64,000 bases of DNA from Algibacter lectus (GCF_900112395.1 NZ_FOLN01000002.1:1-64000); one strand, 5' to 3'; counted from the first letter of the stretch, positions 15,663 through 25,203 are shown. Numbers and translations: made by a program. Notes: a model not told the origin generated them from the letters alone.

Positions 15663-17318
15663 TTGAAAAAAATTATACTTTCCCTCAGTTTATTCGCTTT
15701 TTCATGTCATTTATTTTCCCAAGAAGATGCTTGGGTGTATTTGGCAGATAAAGAAAATGAAACCACTTTTATTGCCAATCCGTTAACTATGCTTACTCAA
15801 AAAGCACTGGATAGAAAGGCTAGGCATGGTGTGTCTATAGATGCACGCGATGTACCTGTAAACGAAGACTATATTACAGCTATTAAAAATGCTGACGGCA
15901 TATCCGTTTTAGCGAAATCTAAATGGTTCAATGCTGTACATGTTCGTGGTGAAAAAACAGCTATTGAAAACTTATTTATCAATCAAAATAACTTGATTGA
16001 GCCTAAAAGAACATTTATAAGTAAAATTGTTTTTGCAGATAGATCTCAAGGCGCTTTAGAGAAATCGACCAATGAAAAACGAAGGTATAAGTTCGAAACT
16101 ATTTTAACCGATTATAATTACGGTAATGCCAACCAAAATAATCAGATTAAAATGATTAATGGCGATGTGTTACATCAAACAGGTTTTACAGGTGAAGGGA
16201 TGACAGTTGCCATAATGGATGGAGGATTTCCAAATGTTAATACCATGAGTTCGTTTGAAGCACTTCGAAATAATGGAAAACTACTTGACGATTACGATTT
16301 TGTAAACCGTGATGATGATGTTTACACCAATACATCTACAAATCACGGGACTTTGGTTTTAAGTGCTATGGCCGGATATATTGACACTGCAACTAAAAAT
16401 TACGTTGGTACAGCGCCCAATGCATCATATTATCTATTTATTACTGAAGATAATAATGATGAAAACCCAGTAGAAGAAAGTTATTGGGTGGAAGCTGCTG
16501 AACGTGCAGATAGTTTAGGGGTAGATATTATAAATACCTCTTTAGGGTATGATGATTTTGATCCAGGAACTAAGTACGATTACGAGCCATCGGATATGGA
16601 TGGGCAAACAGCATACATTACAAAAGGAGCTAATATTGCTTTTGAAAAAGGAATGCTCTTAGTAACATCGGCAGGAAATGCTTGGGGAGCTAGTGTTGGT
16701 GCGCCGGCAGATTCTCCAAATGTTTTAACTATTGGAGCTGTTGATTCTAATGGTGATTATGCCATTTTTAGTTCCATAGGTACGACCTATCAACCTACTC
16801 TAAAACCCGATGTTGTGGCACAAGGCGCTAGTAGTTATTTAATTAATGAATTTGATAATATTATCACCAATAGCGGTACATCTTTTAGTGCGCCAATTTT
16901 GGCTGGTGGTATTGCATGCTTGTGGCAAGCTTACCCAAGTTTAACCAATTCTGAAATTATGGATTTGGTTAGAGAATCAGCATCACAATACAATAACCCT
17001 GATTTTTATTTAGGTTATGGTATTCCAGATTTAGAGAAAGCTTTGTCAAATATCTATGCGCTTGATACTACAAATGCCAGTATGAACGATAAAATTACGC
17101 TGTATCCTAACCCAATGAATGCGCGTTTGTTTGTGAGCCTTCCTACCGATGATTTTGCAACATTAAATCTCTTTGATGTTTCAGGAAAAAAGATTAATAC
17201 GTATCAAGTTTCAAATGAAAATAATTGGATCAATACTTCAGAATTGGCCAAAGGCCTTTATGTTGTTAGGCTTGAAACTGTAAATGGAATTGATACCTTT
17301 AGACTTATAAAAGAATAA
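15663..17318 (+). CDS. S8 serine peptidase (subtilase) with T9SS tail
   Basis: A 551-residue secreted subtilisin-like protease. It starts from TTG; this start gives a proper signal peptide (MKKIILSLS to LFSQ, cut near residue 20). Residues 20-150 are a propeptide-like region. The catalytic triad is clear: Asp in VAIMDGGFPN (about 185), His in STNHGTLV (about 228) and Ser in SGTSFSAPILAGG (about 407). Residues from about 475 form a Por sorting domain (LYPNPMNARLF, LNLFDVSGK, GLYVVRLE, LIKE) for type IX export. The next gene starts on the last base of this stop codon. Confidence 0.9.
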   Translation: MKKIILSLSLFAFSCHLFSQEDAWVYLADKENETTFIANPLTMLTQKALDRKARHGVSIDARDVPVNEDYITAIKNADGISVLAKSKWFNAVHVRGEKTAIENLFINQNNLIEPKRTFISKIVFADRSQGALEKSTNEKRRYKFETILTDYNYGNANQNNQIKMINGDVLHQTGFTGEGMTVAIMDGGFPNVNTMSSFEALRNNGKLLDDYDFVNRDDDVYTNTSTNHGTLVLSAMAGYIDTATKNYVGTAPNASYYLFITEDNNDENPVEESYWVEAAERADSLGVDIINTSLGYDDFDPGTKYDYEPSDMDGQTAYITKGANIAFEKGMLLVTSAGNAWGASVGAPADSPNVLTIGAVDSNGDYAIFSSIGTTYQPTLKPDVVAQGASSYLINEFDNIITNSGTSFSAPILAGGIACLWQAYPSLTNSEIMDLVRESASQYNNPDFYLGYGIPDLEKALSNIYALDTTNASMNDKITLYPNPMNARLFVSLPTDDFATLNLFDVSGKKINTYQVSNENNWINTSELAKGLYVVRLETVNGIDTFRLIKE

Positions 17319-18259
17319 TGGCAAATAGAATTACCGAACTTTTTGGAATTAAATACCCAATTATTCAAGCAGGAATGATTTGGAATAGTGGTTGGAGATT
17401 AGCTTCAGCTGCTAGTAATGCTGATATTTTAGGATTAATTGGAGCAGGATCGATGTATCCTGAGGTGTTACGTGAACATATCCAAAAATGTAAAAAAGCA
17501 ACAAATAAACCTTTTGGAGTAAATGTCCCAATGTTATACCCTAACATTGAGGAAATCATGAATATTATAGTTGAAGAAGGTGTTAAAATTGTGTTTACTT
17601 CTGCAGGAAATCCAAAAACTTGGACCTCTTGGTTACAAGATAGAGGTATTACTGTTGTGCACGTGGTGAGTTCTGTAAAGTTCGCTTTAAAAGCTCAAGA
17701 AGCTGGTGTAGATGCCGTTGTTGCCGAAGGTTTTGAAGCTGGTGGACATAACGGACGGGATGAAACAACCTCCTTGACATTAATACCAATGGTTAAGGAA
17801 AAAATAACCATACCACTAATTGCCGCAGGCGGAATCGCAACAGGTAAAGCCATGTTGGCCACTATGGTTTTAGGAGCAGATGGTGTTCAAATTGGGAGTC
17901 GGTTTGTTGCTAGTACAGAAAGTTCTGCACATGCTAACTTTAAACAAGTGGTTGTTGATGCTAAAGAAGGTGATACGCAGTTAACGTTAAAAGAATTAGC
18001 GCCAGTACGTTTAGTAAAAAACGTCTTTTTTAATGAGGTACAAGATTTATACAAAACAGCTCCAAGTGTAGATCAATTAAAAGAATTACTTGGTCGCGGA
18101 CGTGCCAAAAAGGGTATGTTTGAAGGTGATTTGGATGATGGTGAACTAGAAATCGGGCAGATTGCAGGTATTATTCATTCAATAAAACCTGTGGCAGACA
18201 TTGTTACGGAAATCATCACTGAATTTGAAGATGCAAAGCGTGATGTTTCTCAACTTTAA
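17318..18259 (+). CDS. Nitronate monooxygenase-like FMN enzyme
   Basis: A 313-residue TIM-barrel flavoprotein of the nitronate monooxygenase/FabK family. The N-terminus reads ITELFGIKYPIIQAGM, the standard first strand, with GAGSM, NVPMLYPN, GFEAGGHNGRD and AAGGIATGKAM followed by GADGVQIGSRF, the FMN phosphate loop. The His in GGHNGR corresponds to the proposed catalytic His of the family. It could oxidise nitronates or reduce an enoyl or quinone substrate. The ATG overlaps the preceding stop codon by one base, so the two genes are translationally coupled, though I see no functional link to the protease. Confidence 0.82.
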   Translation: MANRITELFGIKYPIIQAGMIWNSGWRLASAASNADILGLIGAGSMYPEVLREHIQKCKKATNKPFGVNVPMLYPNIEEIMNIIVEEGVKIVFTSAGNPKTWTSWLQDRGITVVHVVSSVKFALKAQEAGVDAVVAEGFEAGGHNGRDETTSLTLIPMVKEKITIPLIAAGGIATGKAMLATMVLGADGVQIGSRFVASTESSAHANFKQVVVDAKEGDTQLTLKELAPVRLVKNVFFNEVQDLYKTAPSVDQLKELLGRGRAKKGMFEGDLDDGELEIGQIAGIIHSIKPVADIVTEIITEFEDAKRDVSQL

Positions 18260-18319
18260 AACTCATAATTTCACCAATAAATAAACTTAAATATTTCCTC
18301 TTAAATTAAGAACACAAAA

Positions 18320-18350
18320 TTGCTTTAAACAAAGCATAAGTTTACTTTTG
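18320..18350 (+). promoter_or_regulatory. -33/-7 promoter of the MATE gene
   Basis: TTG (18320-18322), 20 nt spacing and TACTTTTG (18343-18350) give a full Bacteroidetes-type promoter. The -7 box ends only 4 nt before the ATG at 18355, so the message would be leaderless or nearly so. Confidence 0.55.
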
Positions 18351-18354
18351 CCAA

Positions 18355-19734
18355 ATGCAATTAACCGACTACACCAAAGAATTTAAATATAACTGGCAGC
18401 TTGCAGCTCCCGTTATGTTAGGCATGTTAGGCCATACTTTTGTAAGTTTTATAGATAATATTATGGTTGGCCAATTAGGTACAGCCGAACTTGCAGCTGT
18501 TTCATTGGGGAATAGTTTTATGTTTATTGCCATGTCTTTAGGTATTGGTTTTTCTACGGCCATTACGCCATTGGTAGCAGAGGCCGATGCTGAAGGAAAT
18601 TTTGGTAAAGGAAAATCATCTTTTAAACACGGCTTATTTTTATGTACCGTTTTAGGAATATTGTTGTTTTTGGCGGTGGTTTTTGCAAAGCCGTTAATGT
18701 ATTTAATGAAACAACCTATAGAGGTTGTGGAATTAGCAATTCCTTATTTAGATTTAGTGGCATTTTCACTTATTCCGTTAATTATATTTCAAGCTTTTAA
18801 ACAATTTAGCGATGGATTATCATTAACTAAATTCCCTATGTACGCTACTATTTTAAGTAATGTTATAAATGTAGTTTTAAACTATTTATTAATTTTCGGA
18901 AAGTTTGGTTTCCCAGAAATGGGTATTGTTGGTGCGGCTTATGGAACTTTAGTATCTCGTTTTGTAATGGTTTGGTACTTGTGGTATTTATTAAAAGGAC
19001 GAAAAAAATCTAAAGAATACGTTACAAATATCAAGTTGTTTGTACTTGATAAATTAATGCTGAAAAAAATTATAAATTTAGGCACTCCAAGCGCCATGCA
19101 AATGTTTTTTGAAGTGGCTATTTTTACTTCAGCGATATGGTTAAGTGGTTTGTTAGGTAAAAATCCACAAGCAGCTAATCAAATAGCATTAAACTTATCG
19201 TCCATGACCTTTATGGTAGCCATGGGATTAAGTGTGGCTTGTATGGTTCGTGTTGGAAATCAAAAAGGTTTAAAAAAATATATAGATTTACGTCGTATTG
19301 CCTATTCTATATTTTTGTTAGGCGTTATAATTGCCTTTGGTTTTGCGGTTATGTTTTTCTTGTTGCACGACTATTTACCAAGACTGTACGTAGATTTAGG
19401 AGACCTTAAAAACTTAGCCGATAATACAGAGGTGGTTAGCATAGCATCCAAATTAATGGTTGCGGCAGCTATTTTCCAAATAAGTGATAGTATACAAGTG
19501 GTTTTTCTTGGGGCATTGAGAGGTTTACAAGATGTAAAAATCCCGATGGTTTTAGTATTCATTTCGTATTGGATTATTGGCTTTCCTATAAGTTGGTTTT
19601 TTGGATCGGAAGATGCTTATGGAAGTTTCGGGATTTGGCTGGGCTTATTAGCTGGTTTAACATCGGCTTCTATTTTGTTGTATATAAGGTTCAATTATTT
19701 AACAAAAAGATTAATTTTGTCGAACGTCGAGTAG
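18355..19734 (+). CDS. MATE family efflux transporter
   Basis: A 459-residue inner-membrane exporter with 12 predicted transmembrane segments in two bundles. The first bundle opens with PVMLGMLGHTFVSFIDNIMVGQLGTAELAAVSLGNS, and the second repeats the pattern with PSAMQMFFEVAIFTSAIWLSGLLG and AANQIALN, as in NorM-type MATE proteins. It would export cationic drugs or metabolites coupled to sodium or protons. The short upstream distance to its promoter supports monocistronic or lead-gene transcription. The substrate is not known. Confidence 0.92.
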   Translation: MQLTDYTKEFKYNWQLAAPVMLGMLGHTFVSFIDNIMVGQLGTAELAAVSLGNSFMFIAMSLGIGFSTAITPLVAEADAEGNFGKGKSSFKHGLFLCTVLGILLFLAVVFAKPLMYLMKQPIEVVELAIPYLDLVAFSLIPLIIFQAFKQFSDGLSLTKFPMYATILSNVINVVLNYLLIFGKFGFPEMGIVGAAYGTLVSRFVMVWYLWYLLKGRKKSKEYVTNIKLFVLDKLMLKKIINLGTPSAMQMFFEVAIFTSAIWLSGLLGKNPQAANQIALNLSSMTFMVAMGLSVACMVRVGNQKGLKKYIDLRRIAYSIFLLGVIIAFGFAVMFFLLHDYLPRLYVDLGDLKNLADNTEVVSIASKLMVAAAIFQISDSIQVVFLGALRGLQDVKIPMVLVFISYWIIGFPISWFFGSEDAYGSFGIWLGLLAGLTSASILLYIRFNYLTKRLILSNVE

Positions 19735-19802
19735 TAAGGAAGTAAGCAATTTATAATATTTAGTCTGTTACTAAAAACTAGTAATTAACAAAAAAAGAAA
19801 AC

Positions 19803-20030
19803 ATGACATTACCAAAATTTATATTAGGGGATAACACAGAGTTTCCAAACGCTATTTTTGTTATTCATACTGAATTTCCAAGATTTATAATTAACCTTGA
19901 AGATGATGAAGTTGAATGGTTTGAAGATTTCGATGCTGATGATCAAGAAGAATTAGAAACAGAAACAGAAAATGCAATTAAGGAAGCTACTGCTTTTTAT
20001 GATGCAGAGGTTGCTAAATACGACGAGTAA
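19803..20030 (+). CDS. Conserved small acidic protein, 75 aa
   Basis: A 75-residue soluble protein, strongly acidic (about one third Asp and Glu), with N-terminal beta strands (TLPKFILGDN, AIFVIHTEFPRFIINL) and a C-terminal helix (EELETETENAIKEATAFYDAEVAKYDE). I recognise similar small proteins beside PAP2 or MATE genes in Flavobacteriaceae but know no function. An acidic surface can mean a nucleic-acid mimic or a binding partner of a basic protein, but nothing in the sequence proves this. It lies 68 nt after the MATE gene on the same strand. Confidence 0.7.
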   Translation: MTLPKFILGDNTEFPNAIFVIHTEFPRFIINLEDDEVEWFEDFDADDQEELETETENAIKEATAFYDAEVAKYDE

Positions 20031-20111
20031 TTTGTTTTTATAATGCCTTACAGGAAATAATAATTAACGAGTAAAACAGAGGCCTTGGGCTAATGCTAAA
20101 ATAAAACAGTA

Positions 20112-20684
20112 ATGATAGATCAGCTTTTAAAAAACGACACCGAGTTATTTGTATTTTTAAATAATTTGGGTTCCGAACCTTGGGACGGCTTGTGGTTGGC
20201 TATTACAGATAAGCTTACTTTTATACCATTGTACGCTGTTTTGTTGTATTTACTTTATAAAAAGTTTGGTTTAAAATCGCTATTAATTTTCGTGGTGGTT
20301 ATTGCTTTAATGGTAACCTTTACCGATCAAATTACTAATGTATTCAAACGTGGTTTTCAAAGACCAAGACCTTGTGGTGCGGCAGATTTGGTAGATAGAG
20401 TTCGTTTTATTGCAGTGCGCTGTGGTAAATATGGGTTTTTCTCTGGGCACGCATCTAACACTATGGCTGCAGCTGTTTTTGCAGGTTTAACATTAAGACC
20501 ATTTTATAAAAATTTAATTTATATAATGGTGTCTTGGAGTCTTATTGTTGCATTTAGCAGAATATATGTGGGCGTACATTATCCGTTGGATATCTTATGC
20601 GGATTAACTTTTGGAGCAATCTCTGGAGTGTTATTTTATAATATAGCTAAGTATTTATTGAAGCGATTTGTTAAGACTGAGTAG
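20112..20684 (+). CDS. PAP2 family phosphatase
   Basis: A 190-residue membrane phosphatase of the PAP2 superfamily. The three catalytic motifs are present: KRGFQRPRP (KX6RP, about 78-86), FSGHASN (PSGH-like, about 115-121) and SRIYVGVHYPLD (SRX5HXXXD, about 150-161). Five to six hydrophobic segments surround them. It may hydrolyse undecaprenyl diphosphate or phosphatidylglycerol phosphate on the periplasmic face. The 3' end overlaps the end of the convergent meaB gene by 30 bp. Confidence 0.88.
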   Translation: MIDQLLKNDTELFVFLNNLGSEPWDGLWLAITDKLTFIPLYAVLLYLLYKKFGLKSLLIFVVVIALMVTFTDQITNVFKRGFQRPRPCGAADLVDRVRFIAVRCGKYGFFSGHASNTMAAAVFAGLTLRPFYKNLIYIMVSWSLIVAFSRIYVGVHYPLDILCGLTFGAISGVLFYNIAKYLLKRFVKTE

Positions 20685-21740
20685 ATAGTCTGCTGCAGCA
20701 AAAGGCGTTGTTTTGTTGGTTTCAATTAATTTTAATTGTGCTTCGAGTGCTTCTTTTATTTCTTTTTTATTGAAGAAGGACCGTTTCAATTCATTTTCTA
20801 TCGTTTGAATAAGCCAGAATTTATTTTGCTTCGTTCTATTGGTTTCAAAATAATTATTCTCGGTAGTTTTAGTTTTATATTCTAAAATTAATTTCCAAAT
20901 ATCCTTAATGCCTTCATTTTGTAATGCACTGCAAAGCATCACTTTTGGAGACCATTGCGATGGTTTAGGCGGATAGAGGTGAAGTGCTCTATTAAATTCA
21001 ACCTTGGCTAGTTTAGCTTGTTTCAGGTTCTCTCCATCGGCTTTATTAATGGCAATAGCATCTGCCATTTCAATAATACCGCGTTTTATTCCTTGAAGTT
21101 CATCGCCAGCACCAGCCAATTTCAGTAGTAAGAAAAAATCAATCATGCTATGTACAGTGGTTTCACTTTGTCCCACGCCAAGAGTTTCAATTAAAATCAC
21201 ATCAAATCCTGCGGCTTCGCATAAAATAATACTTTCTCTAGTTTTTCTGGCAACACCACCTAAAGAGGTTCCGGAAGCCGATGGACGAATAAAGGCATTT
21301 TCATCTTTGGCCAAAGTTTCCATTCGTGTTTTATCACCTAAAATACTACCTTTTGTAATGGAACTTGTTGGGTCTATAGCAAGTATGGCAATGCGTTTAC
21401 CTTGCGATGTTAAATGTTTTCCAAAGGCTTCAATAAATGTACTTTTTCCAACACCAGGAACACCTGTAATGCCTATTCTAATAGATTTGTTGGCATGTGG
21501 TAAACACGCTTTTATTATGGTGTTAGCCTGTTCTAAATGTTTATGGTTTTCACTTTCAACTAAAGTAATAGCACGACTTAAAGCCGCTATGTTTTTATTG
21601 AGAATAGAAGAAACTAAAGTGTTGGTGTCAATTCGGGCTTTGCGCTTCGCTTTGAGAGTTTCAATGGCATTAGAACTTGTAATTTCTGGAGAAGAAATCC
21701 CTGTATGTTCAGAAAGCGCCGATTTGTTTTTTTTAGTCAA
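20655..21740 (-). CDS. meaB: Methylmalonyl-CoA mutase-associated GTPase MeaB
   Basis: A 361-residue G3E-family GTPase (also called ArgK) that protects and reloads adenosylcobalamin-dependent methylmalonyl-CoA mutase. Visible motifs: P-loop GVPGVGKST (93-101), Walker-B region AILAIDPTSSITKGSILGDKTRM, DVILIETLGVGQSE, and base motif NKADGEN. The only start available is TTG at 21740, giving MTKKNKSALSEHTGI, which agrees with related proteins. The mutase subunits are not in this window. Gene ends overlap tail to tail with the PAP2 gene. Confidence 0.92.
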   Translation of the reverse strand: MTKKNKSALSEHTGISSPEITSSNAIETLKAKRKARIDTNTLVSSILNKNIAALSRAITLVESENHKHLEQANTIIKACLPHANKSIRIGITGVPGVGKSTFIEAFGKHLTSQGKRIAILAIDPTSSITKGSILGDKTRMETLAKDENAFIRPSASGTSLGGVARKTRESIILCEAAGFDVILIETLGVGQSETTVHSMIDFFLLLKLAGAGDELQGIKRGIIEMADAIAINKADGENLKQAKLAKVEFNRALHLYPPKPSQWSPKVMLCSALQNEGIKDIWKLILEYKTKTTENNYFETNRTKQNKFWLIQTIENELKRSFFNKKEIKEALEAQLKLIETNKTTPFAAADYLLSLNKSLQ

Positions 21741-21820
21741 AATAATCCTTTTGGAACTTCAATTTACAAATTTATTCAATAGCGTATTTTGATTTTCTTT
21801 AGAAGAATTTTTTAGTGAAA

Positions 21821-22375
21821 TTATTTTAAAGGCACAGACACTTTTACAACATCCCAAGCCATGGTTAAAAATAAATCGTCTGTAGAGTTATCAAAAGCAA
21901 TGGTAAACTGTTCTACAGGTTTCTTTAAATCTCTAACAGGAACCTCAATGCTTAAAGCATCATAATTAGGATCCCACATCGGTTTCATTTCAGAATCGAC
22001 ACCCCAAGAATATTGCTTAGTGTTAAAAATTACGGTCCAAACAGAATCTTTTGGTACAGTCCATAAGGTGTATTTTCCAGCAGGTAATGGCATACCCTTA
22101 ACTTCTAGAGGTTTATTGGTTTCAAAAGTTGTCGCTTCGTTGGCACCCGTTCTCCATACTTTATCAAAAGGCACTAAAGCTCCAAATATTACACGGTTTT
22201 TCTTAGATGGGCGATTGTAAAACACCTTAAGCTCTAAGTCGTTTAACTCAAACTTCACGGTGTCTTTTGGACTTAATCGAGGAGCAAATATGTTTTCAAC
22301 GAAAGTGGAATATAAAAATAATCCTAAAGCTATTACAGTTAAGGATATTAAAACGCGTTTTAAAAAGGTGTTCAT
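21821..22375 (-). CDS. DUF2911 domain protein, membrane-anchored
   Basis: A 184-residue protein with one N-terminal hydrophobic segment (about 8-25) acting as anchor or uncleaved signal, and a DUF2911 domain after it. The family pattern is clear: VKFELNDLELKVFYNRPSKKNR, VPFDKVWRTGANEATTFET, LPAGKYTLWTVP, VWTVIFN. DUF2911 proteins are beta-sandwich envelope proteins of unknown function common in Bacteroidetes. Expression seems separate from meaB, which is 80 nt downstream on the same strand. Confidence 0.85.
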   Translation of the reverse strand: MNTFLKRVLISLTVIALGLFLYSTFVENIFAPRLSPKDTVKFELNDLELKVFYNRPSKKNRVIFGALVPFDKVWRTGANEATTFETNKPLEVKGMPLPAGKYTLWTVPKDSVWTVIFNTKQYSWGVDSEMKPMWDPNYDALSIEVPVRDLKKPVEQFTIAFDNSTDDLFLTMAWDVVKVSVPLK

Positions 22376-22577
22376 TTACGGAGCAATTTATTAAGGCAAT
22401 AAAGATACTTTAAAAAGTATTGATTACTAAAAAACCTAACGCACATTTGCACAATTTTGGTATATTTTAAGTAAAATTTAATAGTTTTTGCAACACTTTG
22501 TTTTTTTTGTCGTCTTTTAAACGAACCTAAGCCAATATAATGATAAATTGGCCTAACCAACCAAAAGCAAAATTAGT

Positions 22578-23129
22578 ATGTTTCAAGTTGACATTATCGA
22601 AAAATGTAAACAAAACAATCGGAAAGCGCAATTGCAGTTATACAACCAGTACTGCGACGGGATGTATATTGTTGCTAAACGATTTTTAAAAGATGCTAAC
22701 GATGCCGAAGATGTGGTGCAGGAAGCTTTTATAAAAGCATTTACAAAACTGGATCAGTATAAAGCAGAAGTTACTTTTGGAGCTTGGTTAAAACGTATTG
22801 TTGTTAATAAAAGTATCGATTTCTTGAAATCTAGAAAGCAAGAACTTGTGGAACTAGAAGAGGTGCACCTGAAAGTGATTGATACTACAAAAGACGACAA
22901 ATGGTTAGTTGACGATGCGGTAACGTTGCATGATGTAAAAGAGGCTATTAATAAATTATCACAAAAATATCAATATGTGGTGATGTTATATTTAATTGAA
23001 GGATACGACCATCAGGAAATATCGGAAATTTTGAACATAACACAAGTAGCATCGAGAACGCAACTATCGCGGGGAAAATTAAAATTACAAGAACTGTTAA
23101 TACACAAAAATAATGGCACAAGATATTAG
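22578..23129 (+). CDS. ECF-type RNA polymerase sigma-70 factor
   Basis: A 183-residue sigma factor with only regions 2 and 4. Region 2 spans about 22-90 (LYNQYCDGMYIVAKRFLKDANDAEDVVQEAFIKAF, then FGAWLKRIVVNKSIDFLK) and region 4 about 120-175 (AINKLSQKYQYVVMLYLIEGYDHQEISEILNITQVASRTQLSRGKLKLQ shape). It directs polymerase to a small regulon, probably for envelope stress. Its stop overlaps the next gene, a membrane protein of anti-sigma type, by 17 bp, and an exported repeat protein follows, so the three form one operon. Confidence 0.92.
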   Translation: MFQVDIIEKCKQNNRKAQLQLYNQYCDGMYIVAKRFLKDANDAEDVVQEAFIKAFTKLDQYKAEVTFGAWLKRIVVNKSIDFLKSRKQELVELEEVHLKVIDTTKDDKWLVDDAVTLHDVKEAINKLSQKYQYVVMLYLIEGYDHQEISEILNITQVASRTQLSRGKLKLQELLIHKNNGTRY

Positions 23130-23697
23130 AGACTTATTTAAGAATGAAAAGGTTGTACATGATGAAATGCCAACCAAGCATGAAGCGCGTTTTCTTGAAA
23201 AATTGGATAAGGCTTTACCTGAAGCTCCTAAAAAATCTGGTTTGGGCTGGATGCAAATTGCAGCTAGTGCTGTTGTGTTTTTAGGTTTAAGTTTTGGTGC
23301 TTATTCCTTTTTTGAAGGAGACATTGAAACCATCGAAACTATTGAGACCGTTGCAGCTACTAAGGTAACGGAAACAAAAACTTTAGGTGATGTATCTCCG
23401 GGGCTTAAAAAAGTGGAAGACTATTATTTAGCGAGTATTAATTTAGAATTATCTAAAATGAAATACACGCCAGAAACCAAAGAATTATTCGATGGGTATT
23501 TGGCGCAGTTAGACGAATTGGATAAGGAATACAAGCGATTATCGTTGGATCTGACAGAGTCTGGGCCATCGGAATTAACAGTGAATGCATTAATAGATAA
23601 TTTAAAATTCAGATTAAATTTAATGTATCGATTACGCACACAATTAAAAGAATTAAAATCATCTGATGCTTTATCAGAAAAAGAACAATCAATCTAA
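23113..23697 (+). CDS. Putative anti-sigma factor, single-pass membrane protein
   Basis: A 194-residue protein with a short cytoplasmic part (1-45, containing the pattern EMPTKHEARFLEKLDKALP), one transmembrane helix (about 46-67, MQIAASAVVFLGLSFGAYSFF) and a periplasmic part of about 125 residues with long helices (LKKVEDYYLASINLELSKM to the end). This layout and the 17-bp overlap with the ECF sigma gene identify it as the likely anti-sigma factor, although no classical zinc anti-sigma motif (HxxxCxxC) is present. The periplasmic helices may sense the signal or bind the next gene's product. Confidence 0.7.
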   Translation: MAQDIRDLFKNEKVVHDEMPTKHEARFLEKLDKALPEAPKKSGLGWMQIAASAVVFLGLSFGAYSFFEGDIETIETIETVAATKVTETKTLGDVSPGLKKVEDYYLASINLELSKMKYTPETKELFDGYLAQLDELDKEYKRLSLDLTESGPSELTVNALIDNLKFRLNLMYRLRTQLKELKSSDALSEKEQSI

Positions 23698-23709
23698 ATC
23701 AATCAAAAA

Positions 23710-25203
23710 ATGAATAGTACAATCATAAAAATCAAATTATTAATACTGAGTTTTGTTTTAACGGCAAGTGCTTTTGGACAACAAAAGTTAACAAAACTAG
23801 AGCAAAGTATTAAGGTAAATAAAGATGTAGTTATCGATTTAAATACAAGCCATTGTAATGTTGTTTTCGATACATGGAATAAAAACACCATTGAAATTGA
23901 AGCTTATGTTGAAGGTGAAAAAATATCGAAAGAGGCGCTTGAAAGTGTTTTAAAATCTTGGGATGTTGATGTTGATGCCACTTTTGATAAGGTTTCGATA
24001 AGTACAAATAAATCAAAGCCTAATGTGGTTTGGGTTGAAAAGAACAATGATAGCGATGGCGATTTATTAACCATAATTTTTGACGAATTAAAATACGAAT
24101 TGGCCGATTTACCTCAAGCTATCATGAACGGGTTAACCGTTGACGTGCCTGAAATTCCTGCTATGCCAGAAATGCCACAGTTACCAGAACTTCCTGCAGG
24201 CGCACATGCTATGGAGTTTGATTATGAAGCCTATAAAAAGGATGGTGAAAAGTATCTAAAAAAGTATGAAGAGAAATTTGAAGCCACTTACGGAAAAGAT
24301 TTTGAAGCTAAAATGGAAGCTTGGGGCGAAAAATTTGGAGAAGAATGGGGAGAGAAGTTTGGCAAGCGTATGGAAGCCTGGGGAGAAGCTTTTGAAGAAC
24401 GATTTAATGAAGGTGATTTTGAAGAGAAAATGGAAGCATGGGGAGAACGTTTTGGAGCGCAAATGGAAGCACAAGCAGAGCGTATTGAGGCGCAAGCCAA
24501 TCGTGTTGAAGCACAAAGTAAACGTGCAGAGGCTAATAGAGAACGCCATGAAGAACGTGCAACTTTAATGAAAAACCGCCAGAAAGAAGTTGAAAAATTA
24601 ATGAAAGGGCATGGTGATTCTAATATTAAGAAAACCATTAAAATAAAAATGCCAAACCACGCCAAGTTAAAGGTTAATATTAAATATGGTGAAGTAGAAT
24701 TTGCTTCTAATGTTAGCGATTTAAAAGCTAATTTATCACATTCAAAATTTACAGCATATAGTGTTAATGGGAGTTCTACTTCCATTAATGCTTCTTATTC
24801 GCCGGTTAATGTAGAATTCTGGAATTTAGGAGAACTGAATTTAAATTACGTAAACAATGCAGAAATAAAAGAGGTAAAGCAGTTAGTTTTAAATGCCACA
24901 TCATCTAATATCGATATCGATAAATTAAGCGGTAGCGCTATAATTGATGGAAATATTGGTGATTTAAACATTTCTAAAATAGAAGATAGTTTTAGTAATT
25001 TAAACATTATTCTTCAAAATAGTAATGCCTTTATAAAATTACCAAGTGTAGATGCTAACGTGCAATATAAGGGAAGTTATTCTAAATTCTCGCATCCAAA
25101 TCAATCGGCTAAAAATCAATCGTCGTCTTCTTTTTCTAAAAGCGGATCTAGCGGAAAAAGTATTATTATAAATGCAAAGTATAGTAATGTTGAAATGGAG
25201 TAG
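23710..25203 (+). CDS. Exported DUF4097-like protein with charged repeat segment
   Basis: A 497-residue exported protein; the signal peptide ends near Gly23-Gln24 (AFGQ). Residues 25-130 form a beta-rich first part. A Pro/Met-rich link (about 147-163: PEIPAMPEMPQLPELP) leads to a highly charged helical segment (171-300) with three near-identical MEAWGE blocks at 202, 221 and 241 and repeating FGEE/KFG units, then MEAQAERIEAQANR. Residues 305-497 return to repeating short beta strands (KLKVNIKYGEVEFASN, INASYSPVNVEF, IIINAKYSNVEME) like the DUF4097 adhesin-type beta-helix. The gene is third in the sigma-factor operon and ends with a terminator. It is plausibly a sensed or controlled envelope component, but the role is unknown. 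Confidence 0.7.
   Translation: MNSTIIKIKLLILSFVLTASAFGQQKLTKLEQSIKVNKDVVIDLNTSHCNVVFDTWNKNTIEIEAYVEGEKISKEALESVLKSWDVDVDATFDKVSISTNKSKPNVVWVEKNNDSDGDLLTIIFDELKYELADLPQAIMNGLTVDVPEIPAMPEMPQLPELPAGAHAMEFDYEAYKKDGEKYLKKYEEKFEATYGKDFEAKMEAWGEKFGEEWGEKFGKRMEAWGEAFEERFNEGDFEEKMEAWGERFGAQMEAQAERIEAQANRVEAQSKRAEANRERHEERATLMKNRQKEVEKLMKGHGDSNIKKTIKIKMPNHAKLKVNIKYGEVEFASNVSDLKANLSHSKFTAYSVNGSSTSINASYSPVNVEFWNLGELNLNYVNNAEIKEVKQLVLNATSSNIDIDKLSGSAIIDGNIGDLNISKIEDSFSNLNIILQNSNAFIKLPSVDANVQYKGSYSKFSHPNQSAKNQSSSSFSKSGSSGKSIIINAKYSNVEME

Noticed and set aside
24266-24568. 100-codon open frame on the plus strand inside the charged repeat protein, and the antisense frames there
   Set aside because: They arise from the repetitive charged codons of the main frame and have no independent features.
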